Of a stretch of 64,000 bases of DNA, positions 16,934 through 25,672 are shown in pieces. A program made the position numbers and the translations under genes. Under the pieces are notes generated by a model. It had not been told where the DNA came from. It saw nothing but the letters and a program-made list of their open reading frames with translations, and did no database searches. The stretch comes from Mycolicibacterium sp. P1-5 (GTDB taxonomy: Bacteria > Actinomycetota > Actinomycetes > Mycobacteriales > Mycobacteriaceae). The number at the start of each line of letters is the position of its first letter. Within the stretch, counting starts at the first letter, position 1. The DNA is taken from NCBI RefSeq assembly GCF_008329565.1, contig NZ_NPKT01000014.1, forward strand, positions 1 through 64,000, read 5' to 3'.

Positions 16934-18225
16934 TCCTTTTCGTCGTCTTTGGGGAGTAGTCGTTCCGGGTGGTGGTAGTCGTTGACGCCGCCGATGAGTG
17001 GTACGTCGGGTGGTGGGATCCATTGGGTTTGGCCGCCTGCGAGTTGGCGGGTGGTCCAGCCGTCGTTTTCGACCAAGAGGTTGTCGCATGTGCATGCCAG
17101 TGTGAGGTCGTCGATGTCGGTGTTGCCGCCGTGTTTCCAGTCTTTGGCGGCGTGGTGGACTTGGCTGTTGTAGCCGTTGACGGTGCATCCTGGTGCGGTG
17201 CAGCCACGGTACTTGGCCAGCAACATGATTCGCTGGTCTGCGGACGCCAATCGCTTGCTGCGGCCGAGCCACAGTGATTTGCCGGTAATGCCGCCGAACA
17301 CCGCCAGGTAGTGGTTGGCCGGGGTGGCCATCCGGATCAGATCGGTCATCGGGATCAGGGTGCCGCCTGCGGTGACCGCGTGGCCGGCGCCGACCTGAAG
17401 GTCCTGCAGGGTGGTGGTGACGATCATGGTGACCGGTAAGCCGTTGTGTTGGCCGAGTTTCGGATCACCGAGGCGGCCGCGCATCAATTCGGCCAACGCA
17501 TCGTGCTGGCGTTGTGCGTGGCTGCGCAGATCGGGTTCGTCCCCGTCGGGGTGCGGTGCGGCGAATTTCGCCAACCACGCGTCCACCATCGCCCGCAGCT
17601 CCGGATCGGCCACCAACTTTCCGACACTCATGCCGTCGGCACGCTGGCCGCCGCACCACACGAATCCCCGTTTGCGGGCCCGGTCCTCCTCGGAGTACTT
17701 CCCGTCGGGGTTGAGGTGGACCGCCAGCCGGTCGGCCACCTTCTCCAGCTGATCGGGCCGCATGGTCTGTGCGTGATCAGCCAGGGTGCGTTCGGCTTTC
17801 TCGATCTCGACTGGCCCGACATGATCAGGTAAGTCGCGGAAGAACTTCTGGATGACGCGCACATGCTCGCCGTCGAGGAGTCCGCCATCCCAGGCTTTCG
17901 CGGTGGCCGGCAATAGCGGCTGCAACGGTTCACCGGTCAGCGTCCTGCGCGGAGCCAACTGTTCGGCATCGCGCAGCCGTCGCTTGGCCGCGCCGCGGCT
18001 GATCCGCAAGACGTCGGCCACCACGATCGGGATCGGCGGGCAGCCCTCGTAGCGTTCCAGATGGGTCAGCTGCTCATGGGAGACCGCAACCTGCCGGCGC
18101 ACCGCGCGTTCCAACCGCTCGATAGCCGCGAACCGCTGCGGTGCGAGCAGTTCCTCGATGTCAGCGGCACCCACGAGTTCGACTGCCGCATCGAGCGCAT
18201 CTAACGCCGCGGTGATCGAACTCAT
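16930..18225 (-). CDS. DUF222 / HNH-endonuclease protein (13E12 repeat family)
   Basis: 431 residues from the ATG at 18225 (a GTG at 18249 would add eight). The N-terminal two-thirds is a DUF222-type helical region. A C-terminal HNH zinc-finger nuclease motif follows, with Cys pairs (RGCTAPGC), VHHAAKDWKHGG and DDLTLACTCDN. Such 13E12 proteins are multi-copy in mycobacteria. The start codon lies inside a perfect SOS box, so LexA should control it, as reported for several 13E12 genes of M. tuberculosis. Its cellular role is not established. Unrelated to the flanking catabolic operons, and possibly an inserted gene. Confidence 0.88.
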   Translation of the reverse strand: MSSITAALDALDAAVELVGAADIEELLAPQRFAAIERLERAVRRQVAVSHEQLTHLERYEGCPPIPIVVADVLRISRGAAKRRLRDAEQLAPRRTLTGEPLQPLLPATAKAWDGGLLDGEHVRVIQKFFRDLPDHVGPVEIEKAERTLADHAQTMRPDQLEKVADRLAVHLNPDGKYSEEDRARKRGFVWCGGQRADGMSVGKLVADPELRAMVDAWLAKFAAPHPDGDEPDLRSHAQRQHDALAELMRGRLGDPKLGQHNGLPVTMIVTTTLQDLQVGAGHAVTAGGTLIPMTDLIRMATPANHYLAVFGGITGKSLWLGRSKRLASADQRIMLLAKYRGCTAPGCTVNGYNSQVHHAAKDWKHGGNTDIDDLTLACTCDNLLVENDGWTTRQLAGGQTQWIPPPDVPLIGGVNDYHHPERLLPKDDEKD

Positions 18226-18231
18226 GTTCGA
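18216..18231 (-). promoter_or_regulatory. LexA/SOS box overlapping the HNH-gene start codon
   Basis: TCGAAC-N4-GTTCGA is a perfect 16-base palindrome matching the mycobacterial LexA consensus. The ATG (18225-18223) lies in its centre. Confidence 0.82.
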
Positions 18232-18346
18232 AACGTTACTCGGGACCACCGACAGAAGCCGACGCTGGAAATCAATCTGCGAATGAACTCGGATCTGTGG
18301 AAAACGCTGAAAGGCTGAGCAATTGGGTATGCGCCGCCCCCTTCGC

Positions 18347-19390
18347 CTAAGTTAGGTGCTGTTCGGCTTTGGTGAGCAAGGCCGGCAAGCTCGCCGCCAT
18401 CGCCTCCAGCTCGGGATCGGGTGTGGCCCGACGCCGGTTGTGTTTGACGATGAGCGACCAGGTGGCCGTCGACTTGAAACAGGCCAGCGCCTCGAACCAC
18501 CCGAGGTGAGGCACCTTGCTGCCTAACGCATCCCCGTACTCGGCGGCGAGATCACCTACCGGCGGCGTAATCCCGCGGTAGGGGGTGATCCGCCGGTAGG
18601 TGTCCGGGTCGGAGTTGATCAGGAACCAGCCGACGTCGACGCGCGGATCGCCGACCGACCAGATCTCCCAATCGATCACGGCGGTGATGTGCTGTTCGTC
18701 GGCCAGCAGGTTGCCCAGCCGGAAGTCGCCGTGCACGACCGCCGGCGCCATCGGGGCCGGGGTGGCGGCACGCAGCGCGGCCGCGACCTGCTGCCAGCCG
18801 GGGGCCAGGGCGGGATCGACGGTTTCCAATGTGCGACACCACTTGTCGACTTCGGCAACCGGCGCGACGACGGGCTCTTCGGCGAGGCCGAGTTCAGCGG
18901 GGGACAGCCGATGCACCGCAGCCAGGGTCCGGGCGGCCTGCCGGAAGCGCTCGGCCACCGCTGTTGGCGAGGCGGCGTGACCGGCGTCGAACAGCGGCTC
19001 CACCGACGTCCCGTCGGAGAACGACATCACGAATAGCGGTGGTATCTCCGGTGGTTCGCCGCCGTCGTCGAACAGGATCTCCGGCACCGGGACCGCGGTG
19101 GCGTGCAGGGCACGGATGATCCTGGCCTGACGAAGCACGTCGCGATGGGCTATCGGGGCGTGGCCGGGCGGTGCGACCTTCACCACGACGCGGCGTCCGG
19201 CGAGCTCGCCGGCGAACGTCAGGCTGGACGCCCCGCCGGCCAGCGGCCGCAGCCCCGCGATGCCCTTGTGCGCCAGGCGGCCCTGAAGGTTGTCGAGGAG
19301 CTCGGTGGTCAGCTCAACGCACCGATCTCGCGCAGGAACGTCTGAGTGTGCGCGATGCGGCCGGTCAGTGTCGACGGGTTGCCGGTGCAC
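18347..19390 (-). CDS. Aminoglycoside-phosphotransferase-fold protein (APH family)
   Basis: Up to 347 residues. Kinase-like motifs: VVVKVAPPG (nucleotide-binding Lys), VVHGDFRLGNLL (catalytic Asp) and AVIDWEIWSVGDP (metal-binding Asp). Mycobacterial members lie among acyl-CoA dehydrogenase and SDR genes and are not drug-resistance enzymes; their substrates are mostly unknown. The start is unclear: the only standard start in frame is GTG 19390, giving an 82-base overlap with the SDR. A CTG at 19312 overlaps the SDR stop as CTGA and would give 321 residues starting LTTELLDNL, a more usual family N-terminus. Confidence 0.85.
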   Translation of the reverse strand: MHRQPVDTDRPHRAHSDVPARDRCVELTTELLDNLQGRLAHKGIAGLRPLAGGASSLTFAGELAGRRVVVKVAPPGHAPIAHRDVLRQARIIRALHATAVPVPEILFDDGGEPPEIPPLFVMSFSDGTSVEPLFDAGHAASPTAVAERFRQAARTLAAVHRLSPAELGLAEEPVVAPVAEVDKWCRTLETVDPALAPGWQQVAAALRAATPAPMAPAVVHGDFRLGNLLADEQHITAVIDWEIWSVGDPRVDVGWFLINSDPDTYRRITPYRGITPPVGDLAAEYGDALGSKVPHLGWFEALACFKSTATWSLIVKHNRRRATPDPELEAMAASLPALLTKAEQHLT

Positions 19391-20094
19391 AGCTCCAGCG
19401 CGGTCCGGGTGATGAGTTCGATGTCCTCGGTATCGGTCTTGGCCAGGTCCAGGGTGCCGGCACCGGGCGTGGCCACCGGATCGGTCGGCGCCGCGGCGTT
19501 GACTGCGATGCCGTCGTCATACAGTTCGGCGGCAAGGCTTTTCGTCATCCGGTTCATCGCCGCCTTGACCGTGCCGTAGATCCCGAACCCGGCGGTGCGG
19601 TCGAACTCGGAGAACGGCGGTCCCGGTGGCAGATCGCCACCGACCGAGGTGATGTTGAGCACCCACCCGCGGCCACGTTCACGCATGGCAGGGATGGCGA
19701 GCTGGGTCAGGTGCAGCGGCGCGACCACGTGCATCTCCAGCATCAGCCGCATTCGCTTCTCGGGGAAGCCGTCCAGCGGACGCAGGAAGGTCACCGCGGC
19801 ATTGTTGACGACGATGTCGGGTGCGCCGACCCGAGCCACCGCCTCGGCGAACAGCCGCTCGCGGTCCGCCGAGTCGGACAGGTCCGCGGCGATCGTGACT
19901 GCGGTGCCGCCGGCGTCGGCGATCTCCGCTTGGGTCTGCATCAGCGAGCCGTCGTATTTCGGATCGGGCTCCGCGGTTCGGGCGGTGAGCACCACCGTGG
20001 CGCCCTCGGCGGCCAGTCGCTGCGCGATCGCCTTGCCGAGTCCCCGGCTGCTACCGGTCACCAGTGCCACCTTGCCCGCGCACCGTCCTGTCAC
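19309..20094 (-). CDS. Short-chain dehydrogenase/reductase
   Basis: 261 residues from the GTG at 20094 with AAAGGAG five bases upstream. Rossmann motif TGSSRGLGKAI, NNAA, a catalytic Ser in NITSVGG, then YGTVKAA (Tyr-x3-Lys). Classical NAD(P)-dependent alcohol/ketone oxidoreductase. An insertion in the loop after strand 2 (EPDPKYDGSLMQTQAEI) resembles SDRs of acyl-CoA or steroid metabolism. First gene of a leftward pair with the phosphotransferase. An imperfect palindrome at 20135-20166 lies just upstream. Confidence 0.9.
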   Translation of the reverse strand: MTGRCAGKVALVTGSSRGLGKAIAQRLAAEGATVVLTARTAEPDPKYDGSLMQTQAEIADAGGTAVTIAADLSDSADRERLFAEAVARVGAPDIVVNNAAVTFLRPLDGFPEKRMRLMLEMHVVAPLHLTQLAIPAMRERGRGWVLNITSVGGDLPPGPPFSEFDRTAGFGIYGTVKAAMNRMTKSLAAELYDDGIAVNAAAPTDPVATPGAGTLDLAKTDTEDIELITRTALELCTGNPSTLTGRIAHTQTFLREIGALS

Positions 20095-20134
20095 GTCGGC
20101 TCCTTTCACAACTGATCTCTGCGAGTGTGCGGCT

Positions 20135-20166
20135 TATGCACCGAGAAATGCCATATTTCGTGCATA
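20135..20166. promoter_or_regulatory. Inverted repeat upstream of the SDR gene
   Basis: Perfect outer arms TATGCAC (20135-20141) and GTGCATA (20160-20166), with inner GAAAT/ATTTC arms offset by one or two bases. It lies 41-72 bases before the SDR start and is a likely operator. Confidence 0.5.
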
Positions 20167-20190
20167 GCACTCACAGTCGGTGATCTCACC

Positions 20191-21303
20191 TCAGGTATCT
20201 AGTTCCCCGCCCGCCAAAATCTCCGGTCCGTACTTTCTGGCGATGAAGTTCCATGGGTCGGCGTACTTGCCGCGCCCTTCCTGGCGTCGCTGCGCGGCGA
20301 GCGCCAGCCGCATCACGGGTCTGATGAGTGGTCCGGCCACCCCGAGCGCAGTCTTCAGCACACCGCTCTGCGACCCGGCCACCCAGGCCACCGTCTCCGA
20401 CCACGGGTGCTCTTGAAAGTCCAGCAGCGCTTGTGATTCCGTTGTGTCGTACCAGCCGGTGAAGCTCCAGCCCCGGTCGTCGTCGGGATCGCCGGGCAGG
20501 CTCGCGCCGGAACCCAGCCGACCCAGCCCCATCGCGGCCATCATGTCGTCTTCCACGTCGCGGTGGGTGTGCAGGTGGGTTTCGTCCCCGCCGATCAGGA
20601 GTACCTTGCCTGCGACGGCCTTGGCGCGCTCGACGCCGTTGGCGAAGGCCAACGCGACGTCGCGGGCATCCACGGTGTGCAAACGGTTGTCGCCCGGGGT
20701 CGCTCGCATCAGGACGAGGTAGTCACTGTTCATCGAGCCCGCGGCATCCGGGGAGATGACGCCGGCCAGGCGCAGCATCGCGTACGGCAGTCCGCTGTCG
20801 GTGATCACCTTTTCGGCCAGCACCTTGTCCTCGCCGTACTGGTCGATCGGATTGACAGCCGTTTCCGGAGTGATCAGATCGGGATAGCGGTAGGGGTTTC
20901 GTGAGCCGTAGACCGACGCACTGGACGCGTACACCACCGTCGGCGGTGAGGGCAGCGCGGCGGCGGCCCGGATCAGGTTGGTGGTGCCACCGACATTGAC
21001 TCGGCGGGCAATCTTGGGATTCCGGTAGGACGCCGGTGACAACATGGCGGCCAGATGCACGATCGCGGTCGGTGCGTGTTCGGCGACTGTTCGCTTCACC
21101 GCGTCGGCGTCGGTCAGATCGGCATAGACCGGCAGGAATGTTCCGGGGTGGTCTCCGGCGGCCAGCCGGCCCGCGACCGCGCGGGACGTATCGGTCGGCA
21201 GATCGGTGCCGACGACGGTATGCCCGCGCTGTAGCAGGATCTTGGCGGTGCGCCAACCGACTTGGCCGAATGCTCCGGTGACCAGAACTGTGCGCTCCGA
21301 CAT
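20191..21303 (-). CDS. NAD-dependent epimerase/dehydratase family protein
   Basis: 370 residues from the ATG at 21303, which overlaps the upstream SnoaL-like stop (TGATG). Extended-SDR features: VTGAFGQVGWRTAKIL (NAD loop), VHLAAMLSP, SSASVYGS and a YGEDKVLAE active-site Tyr-x3-Lys. The C-terminal region is longer than in sugar epimerases, so the substrate may be a steroid-like or CoA-bound alcohol rather than a nucleotide sugar. It follows a small NTF2-fold gene in the same operon, suggesting that a dehydrogenation and an isomerase/dehydratase step are linked. Confidence 0.87.
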   Translation of the reverse strand: MSERTVLVTGAFGQVGWRTAKILLQRGHTVVGTDLPTDTSRAVAGRLAAGDHPGTFLPVYADLTDADAVKRTVAEHAPTAIVHLAAMLSPASYRNPKIARRVNVGGTTNLIRAAAALPSPPTVVYASSASVYGSRNPYRYPDLITPETAVNPIDQYGEDKVLAEKVITDSGLPYAMLRLAGVISPDAAGSMNSDYLVLMRATPGDNRLHTVDARDVALAFANGVERAKAVAGKVLLIGGDETHLHTHRDVEDDMMAAMGLGRLGSGASLPGDPDDDRGWSFTGWYDTTESQALLDFQEHPWSETVAWVAGSQSGVLKTALGVAGPLIRPVMRLALAAQRRQEGRGKYADPWNFIARKYGPEILAGGELDT

Positions 21304-21803
21304 CAAACCATGCCTCTCTTTCGTGCCAGCCCCGCTGCGGCATCCCGCAGGCGTGGCGAAATCCGAATGGAGAAAAGGGGATTGAAGACATCCTCGCGCA
21401 GCCTCGTCAGCGTCGACGTCTTGATCCGCCACTGCCCATCGGACTTCTCATAGGTCTCGTGGTAGTGGCCGTATCCCGCGAGATTGACACCGGGGGCAAG
21501 GCGCACAATGTCGTTGAGCGCCCAAATGCCGGTGGCCGTGGTCGGTGAGGTCAGTTCAATCTCCGGGGCGTGCACCTGATGCACTGTGGGTTGCGATGGC
21601 TTGCCGAGGGTCTTCTTGATGAACGCGACCATGTTGTCGCCGCCGGTGATGAGCACACCGCCGGACGGGGTGGTGTCGCTGACGAAGTCGTCGGCGAAGA
21701 TTTCCCGCCAGCCCGCCCAGTCCTTGGTGTCGAGCAGGCGGCAATACCGAGCCTTGAGCCGTTTGATCGCTTCGATATCCACGGCCTCGTCGGTCACCGG
21801 CAT
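21303..21803 (-). CDS. SnoaL/NTF2-like polyketide-cyclase-fold protein
   Basis: 166 residues, ATG at 21803. Typical SnoaL-like start (IEAIKRLKARYCRLLDTKDWAGWREIFADDFVSD in overlapping family terms: the RYCRLLDTKDWAGW segment is the clearest) and HQVHAPEIEL/ATGIWALNDI strands with the expected His and Asp positions of the small-molecule cavity. Members act as cyclases, dehydratases, isomerases or binding proteins. The gene overlaps the epimerase gene, so they are translationally coupled. The last 25 residues are a basic extension beyond the usual fold. Confidence 0.83.
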   Translation of the reverse strand: MPVTDEAVDIEAIKRLKARYCRLLDTKDWAGWREIFADDFVSDTTPSGGVLITGGDNMVAFIKKTLGKPSQPTVHQVHAPEIELTSPTTATGIWALNDIVRLAPGVNLAGYGHYHETYEKSDGQWRIKTSTLTRLREDVFNPLFSIRISPRLRDAAAGLARKRGMV

Positions 21804-21885
21804 AGGCTAGCGAACGGTCACAGCGCGGGAGGCAGACTCACGCGGTCACGCCCGATGTGATAGGCCTCGACGTAAACTCTCGCGA

Positions 21886-22527
21886 ATGACAAAGGGGTCG
21901 CCGCAGCAGCGGCGGGGTGGTCGGCCGACACAGGCCGAGGCCGCGGCCCTGCACCACCGGCTCAGGGAAGCGGCGGTGCGCACGTTCCTGGAGCACGGCT
22001 ACGACGCGACCACGATGGTCGCGATCGCCGACGCCGCAGGAATCACCAAACCCACGCTGTACGCGCGCTACCCGGACAAGCGTGCGGTTTTCCTCGATGT
22101 CATCCCGTGGGCCTTCAGTCGGGCCGTGCAGGTCGAAACCGACGACGCCGTCGAGGAGCAGGATCTGCATACCGCTTTGGTCGCCATCGGCCAGGGCGCG
22201 CTTCGTCACGCTCTGAATCCCGACATCGTGCAGTTGCATCGGATCGCACGGAACGAAGCAGATCGGTTTCCCGAATTCGCGCTCAGCGCTGAGTCGCTCG
22301 GCTGGGCCAGCCGTCACCAACAGGTGATGGGTCTGCTCCGGCAACACGCGGCGACCGGCGCCATCGAGGTCGACGACATCGAACTCGCCGCCGAGCACTT
22401 CCTGGCGATGGTCGAGGTGCTGCCCGCCCGGCTGGCCGATTTCGGCCTCTACCGCAGCCGCAAGGAAGAGCGGCGACGGCTGCTGCACGCGGTGGATCTG
22501 TTTCTGCGCGGAGTACTGGCCCGATAA
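21886..22527 (+). CDS. TetR-family transcriptional regulator
   Basis: 213 residues, start ATG 21886. The N-terminal HTH (REAAVRTFLEHGYDATTMVA, then IADAAGITKPTLYARYPDK) is textbook TetR, and the C-terminal domain (HFLAMVEVLPARLADFGLYR) resembles AcrR-type regulators. It lies 28 bases before the dioxygenase gene on the same strand and 83 bases from the leftward SnoaL-like gene, so it may control either direction. An inverted TAACT...AGTTA pair spans 22525-22548 at the junction with the dioxygenase gene. Confidence 0.9.
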   Translation: MTKGSPQQRRGGRPTQAEAAALHHRLREAAVRTFLEHGYDATTMVAIADAAGITKPTLYARYPDKRAVFLDVIPWAFSRAVQVETDDAVEEQDLHTALVAIGQGALRHALNPDIVQLHRIARNEADRFPEFALSAESLGWASRHQQVMGLLRQHAATGAIEVDDIELAAEHFLAMVEVLPARLADFGLYRSRKEERRRLLHAVDLFLRGVLAR

Positions 22528-22548
22528 CTTTACCCATGTGTATAGTTA
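22525..22548. promoter_or_regulatory. Promoter/operator candidate before the dioxygenase gene
   Basis: Inverted TAACT (22525-22529) and AGTTA (22544-22548), overlapping the TetR stop codon. TATAGT at 22541-22546 is a plausible -10 element, very close to the GTG start at 22555, which would make a nearly leaderless transcript. Confidence 0.35.
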
Positions 22549-22554
22549 CTGTCC

Positions 22555-23373
22555 GTGACGTTGTCGGTCGTGGACATCAATCCGGCAATTGCCTCCGAAG
22601 TCCGGTCGACCAAAACGGAATTGCTCAGCGGCGTCCATGCCGACGAACTTCGTGACCTCCTAGAACGCCGCGGTGTGCTGGTCTTCCCGCAGATCGGCTT
22701 CACCGATTCCGAGCAGGTCGAATTCACGCAGACGCTCGGCGCATTCGCCGCCGAGCGCACCGGTGAGCAGGTTTACTCCGTCACCCTGGACACCAGCATC
22801 AACGAGCTGGCCGACTATCTGAAGGGCTCGCTGTACTGGCATATCGACGGGACCATGAACGAGGTCCCGATCCGCGCCTCGCTGCTATCCAGCAAGGTGG
22901 TGTGTCCAGACGGTTCCGGTGACACCGAATTCACCAATACCTACGCGGCCTACGACGCGCTGGACGATGCTGACAAGCATGCGCTCGAATCGCTGCGGGT
23001 GATGCACTCGGCGTGGAACACCCTGTTCTATTACGATCCCGAACCCAGCTTCAAGACACTGCGGACGATGATGGCGATCGGGGATCGTGAACTGCCGCTG
23101 GTGTGGAACCACCGCTCCGGGCGCAAGTCACTGGTGCTGGGCTGCACAGCGCGACATGTGGTGGACATGGATTTCCGCAAAAGCGCCGAACTGCTTGTCC
23201 GGTTGCGGGATTGGGCGACCCGGCCACAGTTCGTCTATCGCCACAGGTGGTCGGTAGGCGACCTCGTCATCTGGGACAACACCGGAACGATGCACCGCGC
23301 AACGCCTTACGACCCGCAGTCCGGCAGGTTGCTGCACCGCACCAAGCTGGAGGGCGAGGAGGCGTTCGCCTGA
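22555..23373 (+). CDS. TauD/TfdA-family 2-oxoglutarate-dependent dioxygenase
   Basis: 272 residues, GTG start. The iron facial triad is visible: His and Asp in YWHIDGT, and the distal His in DNTGTMHRA. The 2-oxoglutarate-binding Arg is in GRLLHRTKLEG. These Fe(II) enzymes hydroxylate the carbon next to a leaving group (for example taurine, alkyl sulfates, herbicide ethers) or other small substrates. First gene of a tightly overlapping operon with an LLM oxidoreductase and a sulfotransferase, so a sulfur-containing substrate is an attractive but unproven idea. Confidence 0.9.
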   Translation: MTLSVVDINPAIASEVRSTKTELLSGVHADELRDLLERRGVLVFPQIGFTDSEQVEFTQTLGAFAAERTGEQVYSVTLDTSINELADYLKGSLYWHIDGTMNEVPIRASLLSSKVVCPDGSGDTEFTNTYAAYDALDDADKHALESLRVMHSAWNTLFYYDPEPSFKTLRTMMAIGDRELPLVWNHRSGRKSLVLGCTARHVVDMDFRKSAELLVRLRDWATRPQFVYRHRWSVGDLVIWDNTGTMHRATPYDPQSGRLLHRTKLEGEEAFA

Positions 23374-24500
23374 TGGACGTCAAGCCTGCTGCATTCCTGC
23401 GTACGACGCTTCCCCTGGACCTGTCATGCCTCGCCGACCTGGACGGTGGTCGGTACCACTCGGTCTGGCTGCCCGACCACATGGTGAGCTTCTGGCCGGA
23501 TTCGTTGTGGACGCCGGAATTCACCGACCTGGCCACCGTGTCGCCGTCACCGCACCGCCACCTCGACGGCATGGCCGTCGCCGCGGCCGCGGCCGTGCTC
23601 ACCACCAATGTGCCCTTGGCCACGAGCGTGGTCGACACCGTCCGTCGCCATCCGGCGCTACTGGCCCAGAGTGCCCTGACCGTCGACCACCTGTCCCGCG
23701 GACGGTTCATTCTGGGTTTGGGCAGCGGCGAGACCGAGAACATCGTGCCCTACGGCTTCGATTTCGCCACGCCGGTCAGCCGCTTTGAAGAAGCGCTGAA
23801 AGTTATTCGGCTGCTGTGGGATAGCCCGGGCCCGGTCGACTTCGACGGCCGGTTCTACCGGCTCGACCACGCCCGGCTGGACACCGAGCCCTTCGAGGGG
23901 CGCTTGCCGCCGATCTGGATCGGCGCCAGCGGCCCGCGGATGCTCGAGATCGTCGGACGCTATGCCGACGGTTGGTGGCCGGCCGGCGCGTGGACACCCG
24001 ACCACTACGCGGAGATGCTCGGCGCGGTGCGGCAGTCGGCCGAGCGTGCCGGACGTGACCCGTTGGCGATCACCCCGTGCTTCGTGCAGATATGCCTGAT
24101 CGCCGATGACGACGCGGCCCTCGAGCGCATCGTCAGTGCGCCACTGGTGGCGAGTTTTCTGTTGCAGGTATCCGCACAAGTGCTGCGCCGCTTCGGATTC
24201 GACCATCCGATGGGGGAGGACTGGGGCGGATTTCACGACATCAATCCCGCCACCCTGACCCGGGAGCGGATCCTCGAGTTCCTTTCCCAAGTCGATCCTG
24301 AGGCGATCCTCGCCGTCGTCCCGCACGGCACACCCAAGCAGGTCGCGCGGACGATCAAGTCGTATGTCGATGCCGGCCTTCGCGTCCCCAAGATCTTGGA
24401 CTACGCCGCGATGGCCGGTCTGGAGTTCAGCGCGGCGTCGGCGGCCAACGTGCGCCGCACGGAAGACGAACTGCTGACGTTGTGTGGAGGACAGCCATGA
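23373..24500 (+). CDS. LLM-class flavin/F420-dependent oxidoreductase
   Basis: 375 residues from the ATG at 23373, which overlaps the dioxygenase stop (TGATG); the frame is open further upstream but inside that gene. Luciferase-like TIM-barrel features: WLPDHM, TSVVDTVRRHPALLAQSALT, FILGLGSGETENIVPYG and PIWIGASGPRMLEIVGRYADGWWP. The last segments resemble F420-dependent methylene-H4MPT reductase-like and FGD-like mycobacterial members, so F420 rather than FMN is the likelier cofactor. Oxidoreductase of unknown substrate. Confidence 0.9.
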   Translation: MDVKPAAFLRTTLPLDLSCLADLDGGRYHSVWLPDHMVSFWPDSLWTPEFTDLATVSPSPHRHLDGMAVAAAAAVLTTNVPLATSVVDTVRRHPALLAQSALTVDHLSRGRFILGLGSGETENIVPYGFDFATPVSRFEEALKVIRLLWDSPGPVDFDGRFYRLDHARLDTEPFEGRLPPIWIGASGPRMLEIVGRYADGWWPAGAWTPDHYAEMLGAVRQSAERAGRDPLAITPCFVQICLIADDDAALERIVSAPLVASFLLQVSAQVLRRFGFDHPMGEDWGGFHDINPATLTRERILEFLSQVDPEAILAVVPHGTPKQVARTIKSYVDAGLRVPKILDYAAMAGLEFSAASAANVRRTEDELLTLCGGQP

Positions 24501-25666
24501 CTGCCGGACTGGATGCCGCAGACCTGCTCGCTCGCGCTCGATCCGCGACCGGTTGTGACGACTTCGGCGATCCGAGCCTGCCCGAGCGGTTCGCGCTGGC
24601 CGTCGACCACCTCAACGGTATCGGGATGGACGCCGAGGGGATTGCCGAAGCCGAGCGCGTCTGCCACTGGCTGTTGACGTCGCGGCTGGAACTCATCGCG
24701 GATAGGACTCGATTTCCGATCGCCGACGAGGTGATCGACCGACCGATGTTCGTCACGGGCGAGCCACGTTCGGGGACAACGTTGATGCATGCCCTGATGT
24801 CGGTCGATCCGCAGGGCCGCGCGCTCCGGTTCTGGGAAGTGATGTACCCGTCACCGCCGCCCGGTCTCGCCGGCCCGGACGATCCGCGCCGCGACAAGGC
24901 CGATGCCGACTGGCGCGAGATCAACACCAAGATGCCCAAATGGCTGCACAGCCATCCGTACAACGACATGCTCGGCGACGGCCTTCCGGAGGACGAACGC
25001 ACCTGGGCGTTCGACTTCCGAGTGATGACCCCGACCGCATGGTGGCGGGTGCCGATGCAGACGCTGGTCGGCGGACTGCCGACCGATCCGGCCGCGCAGT
25101 ACCGACTGCACAAGGCGATGCTGCAACAGTTCCAGTACAAGCGGCCGCGTAAGTACTGGGTGCTGAAGGGCTTCCACGGCTTCCGCCTGGAGGCCTTCTT
25201 CGACACCTATCCCGATGCGAATCTGCTGTGGTTGCACCGCGATCCGGTACAGGTCGCGGCGTCGCGCACGATGATGATGGCCGACATCTTGGAAGGCATC
25301 GTCGGCCCAGTCGACCTGCAGGCCGCCGCGAAGATGCATCTCGAGCTGACCCGGGCGAGCATCGCCAACACGATGAGCTCACCGCTGGTGGACGACCCGC
25401 GGATCACGCACATCCCGTACACCGACTTCATCGCCGATCCGGTTGCGACGGTGCGGAACTACTACAGCTTCTGCGGACGGGATCTCACCGGCGAGGCCGA
25501 AGCCGCCATGCGTGCCTACCTGGCCGAGAACCGCGGCGACCGCTACGGCAAGTTCCGCTACTCCACCTCACTGCTGACCGACATCGGAGAGAGCCTTGAC
25601 GATCTGCATGCCGAGTTCGCGCCGTTCCGGGAGCGCTTCGAAGTGCCCGTCGAGAAGCGGGACTGA
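24497..25666 (+). CDS. Sulfotransferase-family protein
   Basis: 389 residues from the ATG at 24497 (ATGA overlap with the previous gene). The PAPS 5'-phosphosulfate loop FVTGEPRSGTTLMHALMSVD and the 3'-phosphate motif LHRDPVQVAASRTMMM are clear. The C-terminal part has RYGKFRYS, as in mycobacterial Stf-like proteins. It would transfer sulfate from PAPS to a hydroxyl, or bind a related nucleotide. Coupling to a TauD-type dioxygenase suggests a hydroxylate/sulfate or desulfurise/resulfate pair; the order cannot be deduced. Confidence 0.88.
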   Translation: MTAGLDAADLLARARSATGCDDFGDPSLPERFALAVDHLNGIGMDAEGIAEAERVCHWLLTSRLELIADRTRFPIADEVIDRPMFVTGEPRSGTTLMHALMSVDPQGRALRFWEVMYPSPPPGLAGPDDPRRDKADADWREINTKMPKWLHSHPYNDMLGDGLPEDERTWAFDFRVMTPTAWWRVPMQTLVGGLPTDPAAQYRLHKAMLQQFQYKRPRKYWVLKGFHGFRLEAFFDTYPDANLLWLHRDPVQVAASRTMMMADILEGIVGPVDLQAAAKMHLELTRASIANTMSSPLVDDPRITHIPYTDFIADPVATVRNYYSFCGRDLTGEAEAAMRAYLAENRGDRYGKFRYSTSLLTDIGESLDDLHAEFAPFRERFEVPVEKRD

Positions 25667-25672
25667 CCCGGC

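Noticed and set aside
15569..17272. Leftward open frame of 567 residues opposite the acyl-CoA dehydrogenase
   Set aside because: Spans two unrelated real genes and shows only Arg/His-rich low-complexity sequence, as expected of a mirror frame.
18347..19390. Aminoglycoside resistance gene
   Set aside because: The fold is shared, but context (SDR, acyl-CoA genes) and family usage in mycobacteria point to a metabolic role; no resistance-specific motif is seen.
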